From: a bacterium
GTDB lineage: Bacteria; Desulfobacterota; Anaeroferrophillalia; Anaeroferrophillales; Anaeroferrophillaceae
Length of the DNA: 6,421 bases
Assembly: GCA_029940125.1 (NCBI GenBank)
Contig: JAOZRP010000137.1
Coordinates: 1-6,421, forward strand
Direction: 5' to 3'
Below, in pieces: positions 1 through 4,880 of this stretch; the first letter of the stretch is position 1, and the number at the start of each line of letters is the position of its first letter. The position numbers were made by a program, and so were the translations under genes. Below the pieces are notes generated by a model that was not told where the DNA came from, made no database searches, and saw nothing but the letters and a program-made list of their open reading frames with translations.

Positions 1-24
1 TTTGTCCCCGCATTAGTTTAATGA

Positions 25-50
25 TTACATGATATTAACTGTTTTATAAG
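25..50 (+). promoter_or_regulatory. Possible fusA promoter (weak)
   Basis: TATAAG at 45-50 resembles a sigma-70 -10 box (5 of 6) in the AT-rich stretch 11-57. No good -35 box stands 16-18 bases upstream; the best is TGATTA at 22-27, which matches only 3 of 6. The same TATAAG hexamer serves as -10 of the tRNA promoter further on. If used, transcription would start near 57 and give a leader of about 180 bases before fusA. The true promoter could equally lie left of the window. Confidence 0.25.
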
Positions 51-86
51 CTTTTACCCGTCAGGTGTTGGTGTTCATGAAGGTAA

Positions 87-205
87 AGCCTTGGTTTTTC
101 AAGGCTAAACCCTAACGGCTGACGGTTCATCGCTCAACGTAAGCTAAAAACTCAAGGCTGATGGCCGGCGGCCGTTCCAGGCCGCCGTTAAAGCCTGAAA
201 ACAGG
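87..205 (+). promoter_or_regulatory. Structured 5' leader of fusA with three perfect hairpins
   Basis: Three perfect stem-loops lie one after another before the EF-G start. The first pairs AGCCTTG (87-93) with CAAGGCT (100-106) around a GTTTTT loop. The second pairs CGGCGGCC (166-173) with GGCCGCCG (180-187) around a six-base loop. The third pairs CCTG (194-197) with CAGG (202-205) around AAAA. A second copy of CAAGGCT at 153-159 could compete for arm 87-93. AACGGC at 114-119 can pair with GCCGTT at 171-176 or 184-189, which would open the second hairpin. None is followed by a T-tract, so these are not ordinary terminators. A regulatory role is inference; the pairings are visible in the sequence. 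Confidence 0.5.
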
Positions 206-221
206 AGCAGTTCAAAAGTTA

Positions 222-226
222 AAGGA
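222..226 (+). promoter_or_regulatory. Ribosome binding site that fixes the fusA start
   Basis: AAGGA lies 9 bases before the ATG at 236. It supports this start over the in-frame ATG at 161, which lies next to the GC-rich leader hairpin, has no such site before it, and would add 25 residues not typical of the EF-G family. Confidence 0.75.
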
Positions 227-235
227 AACGGAAAA

Positions 236-2323
236 ATGAAGAAAGACATTCAGAAGGTAAGAAATATCGGCATCAGCGCTCATATTGATTCAGGGAAGAC
301 CACCCTCACCGAGCGGATTCTTTTCTATACCGACCGCATTCATGCCATCCACGACGTCAAGGGCAAGGACGGGGTCGGAGCGACGATGGATTCCATGGAG
401 CTGGAAAAGGAGCGGGGCATTACCATTGCCTCGGCGGCCACGTTCTGTGAGTGGAAGGACCATGAAATCAATATTATCGACACCCCGGGGCACGTGGACT
501 TCACCATTGAGGTGGAACGCTCCCTGCGGGTGCTGGACGGGGCCATCCTGGTTTTGTGCTCGGTTGGCGGGGTCCAGTCCCAGTCCATTACCGTCGACCA
601 GCAGATGAAGCGCTACAAGGTTCCCAGCATCGCCTTTATCAACAAATGCGACCGCAGCGGCGCCAACCCGGAGCGGGTGATTGAACAGCTGCGGGACAAG
701 CTGGGGCACAACGCCGTGGCCATGCAGATTCCCATTGGCCTGGAGGCCGATTTTGAGGGCGTGGTTGACCTGGTGGAAATGAAAGCCGTTTATTTTGACG
801 GTGACAACGGCGAGCGGGTCCGCGTTGAAGAGATCCCTGAGGCCCTGCGGGACGAGTCGGAGGCCAAACGGGAGGAGCTCATCGATGCCGCTTCCATGTT
901 TTCCGATGAGTTGACCGAAGCCATCCTCGAGGAGCAGGAGATTCCGGCGGCAATGATTTACAGCGCCTTGCATACCGGGGCCCTGAAGCGGGAGATTACC
1001 CCCGTCTACATGGGCTCGGCCTACAAAAACAAGGGCATCCAGCCCCTGCTTGACGCCGTGACCACCATTCTTCCCAGCCCGACGGAAATTAAAAACGAGG
1101 CCCTTGACCTTGACAACAACGAAGAGCCGGTTACCCTGTCCAGCAGCGACAGCGACCCGCTGGTTTCCCTGGCCTTCAAGCTGGAGGACGGTCCCTACGG
1201 GCAGCTGACCTACATCAGGGTCTACCAGGGGCAGCTGGCCAAGGGCGATACGGTGATCAACGTCCGCAGCGGCAAAAAAGTGAAGGTCGGCCGCCTGGTG
1301 CGCATGCATGCCAGCCAGATGGAGGACATTGACGTCCTGCCGGCCGGCTACATCGGGGCCCTGTTCGGGGTTGACTGCGCTTCCGGCGACACCTTTGTCG
1401 ATCCCAACCTGAATTTGACCATGACTTCCATGTTCGTGCCCAACCCGGTCATCTCCCTGGCGGTGGTGCCCAAGGACAACAAGGCCCAGGTGAACATGTC
1501 CAAGGCCCTGAACCGTTTTTCCAAGGAAGATCCGACTTTCAGGACCTACGTGGACGACGAGACCAACGAAACCATCATCGAAGGCATGGGCGAGCTGCAC
1601 CTGGAGGTGTACGTCGAGCGCATGCGCCGGGAATACAACGCCGAGGTGGAAACCGGCCAGCCCCGGGTTGCCTACCGGGAAACCATTACCCGGAAGGCAG
1701 AGTTCAACTATACCCATAAGAAACAGACCGGCGGCGCCGGCCAGTTCGGCCGGGTTGCCGGCTACATGGAACCGGTGGCCGATGAAGATTTCGTTTTTGA
1801 AAGCAAGATCGTCGGCGGCGCCATCCCGACCCAGTACATTCCTTCCTGTGAGAAGGGTTTCAAGGCCTGCATGAGCAAGGGGCCGAAAATGGAATTTCCG
1901 GTTACCGGCGTCAAGATCGTGATCAACGACGGCGCCTCCCATGCCGTTGATTCTTCGGAAATGGCTTTCCAGGCGGCCGCCCGCGGCGCCTTCCTTGAGG
2001 GATACGCCAAGGCGAGTCCGACCATCCTCGAGCCGATCATGAAGGTGGTGGTGGAAACGCCGACGGAATTTCAGGGCTCGGTGATGGGTACCATCAACCA
2101 GCGCCGGGGCATCATTCTCGGTACCCAGGATGAAGGAACCATGTGCGTGGTCGAAGCCCGGGTCCCCCTGGCTGAGATGTTCGGCTACTCAACCGTTCTG
2201 CGTTCTTCCACCCAGGGGAAGGCCCAGTTCACGATGGAATTTGCCACCTACAAGAAGGTGCCCCAGTCCATTGGCGAGGAACTGGCCAAGAAATATGCCG
2301 AGTCCAAGAAAAATGTTGCCTAG
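236..2323 (+). CDS. fusA: Elongation factor G, mitochondrial EF-G1/spdEFG1-like
   Basis: This ribosome-bound GTPase moves tRNAs and mRNA through the ribosome during elongation in the cytoplasm. The protein has 695 residues, a normal EF-G length. All GTPase motifs are intact: P-loop AHIDSGKT 15-22, switch I RGITI 60-64, DTPGH 82-86, NKCD 136-139 and GSA 260-262. The G domain is followed by the beta-barrel domain II, then domain III. Domain IV carries THKKQTGGAGQFG at 493-505, and domain V opens near EPIM 599-602. AHIDSGKTTLTER, the stretch VKGKDGVGATMDSMELE (42-58) and VGGVQSQ are what I recall from human GFM1 and from spd-type EF-Gs; E. coli EF-G has AHIDAGKTTTTERIL. In lineages carrying that type, spdEFG1 serves translocation and a second paralogue serves ribosome recycling. 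Start chosen by ribosome binding site and family N-terminus. The product is certain; the subfamily is likely. Confidence 0.97.
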   Translation: MKKDIQKVRNIGISAHIDSGKTTLTERILFYTDRIHAIHDVKGKDGVGATMDSMELEKERGITIASAATFCEWKDHEINIIDTPGHVDFTIEVERSLRVLDGAILVLCSVGGVQSQSITVDQQMKRYKVPSIAFINKCDRSGANPERVIEQLRDKLGHNAVAMQIPIGLEADFEGVVDLVEMKAVYFDGDNGERVRVEEIPEALRDESEAKREELIDAASMFSDELTEAILEEQEIPAAMIYSALHTGALKREITPVYMGSAYKNKGIQPLLDAVTTILPSPTEIKNEALDLDNNEEPVTLSSSDSDPLVSLAFKLEDGPYGQLTYIRVYQGQLAKGDTVINVRSGKKVKVGRLVRMHASQMEDIDVLPAGYIGALFGVDCASGDTFVDPNLNLTMTSMFVPNPVISLAVVPKDNKAQVNMSKALNRFSKEDPTFRTYVDDETNETIIEGMGELHLEVYVERMRREYNAEVETGQPRVAYRETITRKAEFNYTHKKQTGGAGQFGRVAGYMEPVADEDFVFESKIVGGAIPTQYIPSCEKGFKACMSKGPKMEFPVTGVKIVINDGASHAVDSSEMAFQAAARGAFLEGYAKASPTILEPIMKVVVETPTEFQGSVMGTINQRRGIILGTQDEGTMCVVEARVPLAEMFGYSTVLRSSTQGKAQFTMEFATYKKVPQSIGEELAKKYAESKKNVA

Positions 2324-2339
2324 GCTCCGGAAGAAGCCA

Positions 2340-2367
2340 GCGCCGACAGCGGGACTGCCGTCGGCGC
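2340..2367 (+). other. GC-rich intergenic hairpin between fusA and the ATPase gene
   Basis: GCGCCGAC (2340-2347) pairs perfectly with GTCGGCGC (2360-2367). Inside, one A-C mismatch is followed by a GC/GC pair and the loop GGGACT. The stem begins 16 bases after the fusA stop and is followed by CGGCGCAGATAATC, with no T-tract, so it is not a standard Rho-independent terminator. It may protect the fusA 3' end, mark an RNA processing site or weaken read-through into the next gene; these roles are inference. Confidence 0.6.
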
Positions 2368-2405
2368 CGGCGCAGATAATCTACCTCAGACAAAGGAATA
2401 GCATC

Positions 2406-3110
2406 ATGCTGAAAAATGACCTTATTGTACGCAATCCTCTGAACGCTCTCGGAACCCGGGACAACGGCATCATTGATCCCGGAAGCTTCGGGGCGATTTT
2501 GTCCCGGGCCGGGGTGGGGAAAACCTCGCTGCTGATCCAGATTGCCCTCAACGCCCTGCTGCGGCAAAAGAATGTGCTGCATGTCAGCCTGGAGGATCCG
2601 GTCCGCAAGGTGAACCTCTGGTACAAGGAAGTTTTCTACAACCTGGCGGAGCAGTTTAAGGTGGAGCAGGTGGACGCCCTGTGGCAGGAGATCCTGCCCC
2701 ATCGCTTTATCATGACTTTCAACGCCGACAACTTTTCCGCCGCCCGTCTCCACGACCGGGTGGTTGAACTGCTGGACCAGGATATTTTTACCCCTCGGCT
2801 GATGCTGATCGACGGCTTGAATTTTTCCGCCGCCCAGCGCGAGCAGCTGCTGGCCATCCGCGACCTGGCGACCGAACTGGAACTGCCGGTATGGTTTACG
2901 GTCCGCACCCACCGCCATGAACAGGGCAATGAGGCTGACGGCATTCCCGTGCAGCTGCGCGATCTGAATGATCTTTTTGCCGCCATTGTCAAGCTGCAGC
3001 CCCAGGGACAGGAAATCTACCTTAAAGTGATCAAAGGCTGCGGCGACAGCACCGCCCAGGCGGCCATTCAGCTTGATCCGGCCACCATGCTGCTGAAAGT
3101 GAACAAGTAA
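2406..3110 (+). CDS. RecA/KaiC-like P-loop ATPase of unknown function
   Basis: This is a 234-residue predicted soluble protein with a RecA-type ATP-binding core. SRAGVGKT at 33-40 is the Walker A loop; the first position is Ser where Gly or Ala is usual. The strand LHVSLED (58-64) ends in acidic E63-D64, resembling the catalytic-Glu strand of KaiC and RecA folds (KaiC has a FEES-like motif there). The Walker B strand is LMLID (132-136), ending in D136. The strand VWFTVRTHRH follows the layout of the last core strands. No signal peptide, membrane segment or DNA-binding domain is evident. AAGGA at 2393-2397, 8 bases before the ATG, supports this start; the same frame stays open upstream inside fusA, but that part is a shadow of fusA. 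No separate promoter is visible, so co-transcription with fusA is likely. I recall similar 'AAA family ATPase' or 'cytoplasmic' proteins in Geobacter- and Desulfobulbus-like genomes, without a known role. Confidence 0.85.
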   Translation: MLKNDLIVRNPLNALGTRDNGIIDPGSFGAILSRAGVGKTSLLIQIALNALLRQKNVLHVSLEDPVRKVNLWYKEVFYNLAEQFKVEQVDALWQEILPHRFIMTFNADNFSAARLHDRVVELLDQDIFTPRLMLIDGLNFSAAQREQLLAIRDLATELELPVWFTVRTHRHEQGNEADGIPVQLRDLNDLFAAIVKLQPQGQEIYLKVIKGCGDSTAQAAIQLDPATMLLKVNK

Positions 3111-3127
3111 GGTACCACACAGTGCTG

Positions 3128-3175
3128 GAATATCTTCTGCCGCAGGGTGGGACTTCGTGCCCGCGACTGATATTC
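3128..3175. repeat. Inverted repeat downstream of the ATPase gene
   Basis: GAATATC (3128-3134) and GATATTC (3169-3175) are perfect 7-bp inverted arms, 34 bases apart. The inner segment can form further short pairs, such as GGG 3149-3151 with CCC 3160-3162. There is no T-tract, so a terminator is not supported. Otherwise 3111-3214 shows nothing I can name. Confidence 0.4.
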
Positions 3176-3214
3176 GACCAAGGCGGCATTATGCAGCCCC
3201 CGCTTGATTCTTGG

Positions 3215-3242
3215 TTGACCAGGATGAAAAATATGCTATAAG
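3215..3242 (+). promoter_or_regulatory. Promoter of the tRNA-Arg gene
   Basis: TTGACC (3215-3220) as -35 and TATAAG (3237-3242) as -10 are 16 bases apart. TGC directly before the -10 box (3234-3236) gives an extended -10. The predicted start near 3249 is about 16 bases before the tRNA, typical for a tRNA with its own promoter. Confidence 0.7.
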
Positions 3243-3264
3243 GGAGGCGTAAAAATAAGAAACC

Positions 3265-3341
3265 GCCCCCATAGCTCAGGTGGATAGAGCGACGGATTCC
3301 TAATCCGCAGGCCGCGTGTTCGAGTCGCGCTGGGGGCACCA
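3265..3341 (+). tRNA. tRNA-Arg (anticodon CCT, reads AGG)
   Basis: A full cloverleaf can be drawn by hand. The acceptor stem GCCCCCA (3265-3271) pairs with TGGGGGC (3331-3337). The D stem is GCTC/GAGC (3274-3277 with 3287-3290). The anticodon arm is ACGGA/TCCGC around the loop TTCCTAA, with anticodon CCT at 3299-3301. A five-base variable loop spans 3309-3313. The T stem GCGTG/CGCGC flanks the loop TTCGAGT (3319-3325). The discriminator is A3338 and the CCA end is encoded at 3339-3341. The outermost anticodon-stem pair (27-43) is an A-C mismatch, and one T-stem pair is a T-G wobble; neither argues against function. The gene has its own promoter upstream and a strong terminator just downstream, so it is a single-tRNA unit. 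Confidence 0.97.
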
Positions 3342-3349
3342 GTAATATC

Positions 3350-3387
3350 AAGGGGATGGCTAGCAAAAGTTAGCATCCCCTTTTTTT
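3350..3387 (+). terminator. Rho-independent terminator of tRNA-Arg
   Basis: AAGGGGATG (3350-3358) pairs with CATCCCCTT (3374-3382). After one bulged G, CTA (3360-3362) pairs with TAG (3371-3373) over the loop GCAAAAGT. The stem runs into seven T residues at 3381-3387. It begins nine bases after the tRNA CCA end. Confidence 0.92.
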
Positions 3388-3399
3388 ATTTTTCAGGCA

Positions 3400-3423
3400 G
3401 AGTGGGACTTTGAGTGGGACTTT
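3400..3423. repeat. Perfect 12-bp tandem duplication
   Basis: GAGTGGGACTTT occurs twice back to back (3400-3411, 3412-3423). Its core GTGGGACTT occurs a third time at 3147-3155, on the other side of the tRNA. I cannot tie it to a gene. It may be a scar of integration near the tRNA 3' end or a chance duplication. Apart from the promoter-like site at 3466-3495, the rest of 3388-3587 shows no gene I can support. Confidence 0.6.
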
Positions 3424-3465
3424 TTCCAGCTGTTTTCATATTGATCCATCGCCTGGGAACAATGG

Positions 3466-3495
3466 TTGACATCAATCCATAACCTCTGTTACATC
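3466..3495 (+). promoter_or_regulatory. Possible promoter of the small lipoprotein gene
   Basis: A perfect -35 box TTGACA (3466-3471) is followed 18 bases later by a poor -10, TACATC (3490-3495), which has TGT just before it as an extended -10. This would give a 5' leader of roughly 85 bases. The tRNA terminator lies upstream, so the lipoprotein gene needs a promoter in this interval. Confidence 0.4.
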
Positions 3496-3587
3496 TAGCG
3501 AAGGTTGAATCCGGGAAGTTTGCGGGGAAAAGTTCAGCGGCGCGTGTTTCGGTTTGTAGTCGAAAATTCAAAAGACAGGGAGATTTT

Positions 3588-3806
3588 ATGAGATTTATTA
3601 AAATTTTTGCAGTGATTTTCTTTGCCATGGCCGTGTTGGCCTGTGCGAGCCCGCAAGACAAGGCTTACAAGTCACAGGAGGCGGTAAACAGGGAAAGGCT
3701 TGAGTTGGTTGAGCAATACAAATCCTGCATGGAAAAAGCCGGCCAGGACAAGGAAAAACAGGCTGGATGTGAGCAATATTTAAAAGCGGCGGACGCGCTT
3801 AAATAA
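3588..3806 (+). CDS. Small predicted lipoprotein, function unknown
   Basis: The protein has 72 residues. Its N-terminus is a lipoprotein signal peptide: two basic residues (R2, K5), a hydrophobic core (6-17) and the lipobox VLAC with the lipidated cysteine at C19. Signal peptidase II cleavage would leave a 54-residue mature chain. This chain is highly charged, probably helical, and carries two more cysteines (C47, C61) spaced CX13C that could form a disulfide in the periplasm. The position after the lipid cysteine is Ala, not Asp, so by the E. coli rule outer-membrane sorting is possible. AGGGAG at 3577-3582 lies 5 bases before the ATG and supports the start. I do not recognise a family. Its neighbours (tRNA, uppP) give no direct hint beyond a shared envelope location with UppP. 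The signal and lipobox are clear; the function is open. Confidence 0.82.
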   Translation: MRFIKIFAVIFFAMAVLACASPQDKAYKSQEAVNRERLELVEQYKSCMEKAGQDKEKQAGCEQYLKAADALK

Positions 3807-3820
3807 TCTGTTAAGTGCCC

Positions 3821-3847
3821 TTGCTTTTTATATAATTATGCTATCAT
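3821..3847 (+). promoter_or_regulatory. Promoter of uppP
   Basis: TTGCTT (3821-3826) and TATCAT (3842-3847) are 15 bases apart, with TGC just before the -10 box as an extended -10. TATAAT also occurs at 3831-3836 but lacks a fitting -35. The predicted start near 3854 gives a leader of about 64 bases. Confidence 0.5.
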
Positions 3848-3917
3848 TTTTTCCTATCCCTGACTTTTGCCTTTATGTTGCTGCTGTCTCAGGGGTTTTG
3901 CCGGGGAACGGCTCGGC

Positions 3918-4730
3918 ATGACCGCGCTGCAGGCGATTATCCTTGGCATCGTTCAGGGTCTGACTGAATTTATCCCGGTTTCCAGTTCCGGACACCTGGT
4001 GCTGGTTCCCCATTTCCTTGGCTGGCAGCTGGCCGGCCCCCAGGTTTTTGTTTTTGACGTCCTGGTGCAGTGGGGCACCCTTTTCGCGGTGTTTGTCTAT
4101 TTCCGGCATGATCTGGTGAATATCTCCAGGTCTTTTTTGGGTGCTCTGCGGCGGGGAAGGCCTTTTGACGATCACGAGGCCTGCCTGGGGTGGTACCTGA
4201 TAGTGGCGACCATCCCGGCGGTGGTGGCCGGCCTGCTGTTCAAGGATAAAATTGAAACAGCGTTCAACAGTGCTCAAACCACGGGTTTCTGCCTGCTCCT
4301 GACCGCGGTTCTGCTGCTGATTGCCGAGAAGGCTGGACACCGGAACCGCGGGATGGAGAAGCTCTCCTGGTGGGATGCCTGTTGGATTGGTCTGTCCCAG
4401 GTGCTGGCCCTGCTGCCCGGGGTTTCCCGTTCCGGTTCCACCATTGCCGGGGGGATGACCCGGCACCTGGACCGGGCCTCGGCCGCCCGCTTCTCCTTCC
4501 TGATGTCAGTGCCGGTCATGCTGGGCGCCGGGATTCTGGCCCTGGACGACCTTTTCCACCTGCCCGGGATGGATAGCATCATGCTGCCCCTGGCGCTGGG
4601 ATTTTTCACCGCCCTGGTTTCTGGCTACATTGCCATCCGCTGGCTGATTTCCTACCTGACCCGTCACTCCCTTTATGTCTTTGCCGTTTACTGTACCATC
4701 CTCGGTCTGCTGGTTATTGCGGTTGGCTGA
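3918..4730 (+). CDS. uppP: Undecaprenyl-diphosphatase (UppP/BacA)
   Basis: This integral membrane enzyme removes one phosphate from undecaprenyl diphosphate, giving the undecaprenyl phosphate that carries peptidoglycan and other envelope precursors; excess enzyme gives bacitracin resistance in other bacteria. The 270 residues match the family (273 in E. coli). The first signature is QGLTEFIPVSSSGH at 13-26. Q13 and E17 form the (E/Q)XXXE motif, and S23 and H26 match E. coli S27 and H30. The second signature PGVSRSGST lies at 167-175, with R171 matching the essential E. coli R174. About eight hydrophobic segments span the rest, ending in a membrane segment at the C-terminus. The start MTALQAIILG is chosen by family alignment. 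A TTG at 3867 would add 17 residues including four cysteines in a row and is unlikely. The Shine-Dalgarno is weak: GGGGA at 3903-3907, 10 bases upstream. Confidence 0.97.
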   Translation: MTALQAIILGIVQGLTEFIPVSSSGHLVLVPHFLGWQLAGPQVFVFDVLVQWGTLFAVFVYFRHDLVNISRSFLGALRRGRPFDDHEACLGWYLIVATIPAVVAGLLFKDKIETAFNSAQTTGFCLLLTAVLLLIAEKAGHRNRGMEKLSWWDACWIGLSQVLALLPGVSRSGSTIAGGMTRHLDRASAARFSFLMSVPVMLGAGILALDDLFHLPGMDSIMLPLALGFFTALVSGYIAIRWLISYLTRHSLYVFAVYCTILGLLVIAVG

Positions 4731-4793
4731 ATATCCCGATTTTTTCCCGGCAGGTATGCGTGTTCTCTTGATTTCTTTCCGTTTTTCGTTAAA

Positions 4794-4810
4794 ATAAAAT
4801 ATTATTTTAT
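4794..4810. repeat. AT-rich palindrome, possible UP element
   Basis: ATAAAAT (4794-4800) and ATTTTAT (4804-4810) are perfect arms around ATT. The block lies just before the -35 region of the carboxyltransferase promoter, where AT-rich UP elements contact the RNA polymerase alpha subunit. It lacks the GC stem of a terminator for uppP, and I found no terminator in 4731-4793. Confidence 0.4.
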
Positions 4811-4855
4811 ATTGACATCCAATGTCTTGTATGATAGCGAAATCTAATGAATAAT
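4806..4855 (+). promoter_or_regulatory. Promoter region of the carboxyltransferase gene
   Basis: Several overlapping elements exist and I cannot decide between them. TTGACA (4812-4817) is a perfect -35 but has no good -10 at 16-18 bases. TATGAT (4830-4835) is a good -10, with TTTATA (4806-4811) 18 bases before it. AATAAT (4850-4855) is a -10 candidate with TTGTAT (4827-4832) 17 bases before it. GACAT (4814-4818) and ATGTC (4822-4826) form a further 13-bp dyad across the -35 area. Confidence 0.45.
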
Positions 4856-4863
4856 CATTCATT
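4846..4863. promoter_or_regulatory. Palindromic operator before the carboxyltransferase gene
   Basis: AATGAAT and ATTCATT are perfect 7-bp arms around AATC. The dyad lies 17 bases before the start codon and directly before the ribosome binding site, a place where a bound repressor would block transcription. The TCATTCA half-site resembles the operator of TetR-type fatty acid regulators such as Bacillus FadR. The regulator itself is not in the window, so its identity is inference. Confidence 0.5.
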
Positions 4864-4880
4864 TAATTGGAGTGGCGACG

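Noticed and set aside
87..106. Hairpin in the fusA leader as an intrinsic terminator
   Set aside because: The T residues are in the loop and not after the stem, and the minus-strand reading has only three T residues after it.
161..235. 25-residue N-terminal extension of EF-G from the ATG at 161
   Set aside because: The family starts at the ATG at 236, which has its own ribosome binding site. The extension is Arg/Pro/Lys-rich and its coding stretch folds into the leader hairpins.
290..1942. 550-residue open frame antisense to fusA
   Set aside because: It lies fully inside a certain EF-G gene. Its composition (many His, Gly, Val, Leu) is what the complement of GC-rich third positions gives, and no domain is recognisable.
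3122..3241. 39-codon frame from GTG between the ATPase gene and the tRNA
   Set aside because: It is short and GTG-started with only AAGG (3109-3112) before it. It ends inside the tRNA promoter and has no recognisable motif. Chance is the simpler explanation.
3031..3366. 111-residue open frame on the minus strand across the tRNA
   Set aside because: Its N-terminal part is the antisense translation of the terminator and tRNA-Arg, a known type of false gene.
3215..3423. Intact integrative element or att pair at the tRNA
   Set aside because: There is no second copy of the tRNA 3' end in the window and no integrase. Only short repeats are present.
3386..3661. 91-residue minus-strand frame overlapping the lipoprotein start
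   Set aside because: It overlaps a well-supported lipoprotein gene with signal peptide and ribosome binding site, and shows no domain or ribosome binding site of its own.
3875..3967. 30-codon frame from ATG 3875 overlapping the uppP start out of frame
   Set aside because: No ribosome binding site and no plausible leader-peptide content; translational coupling cannot be supported.
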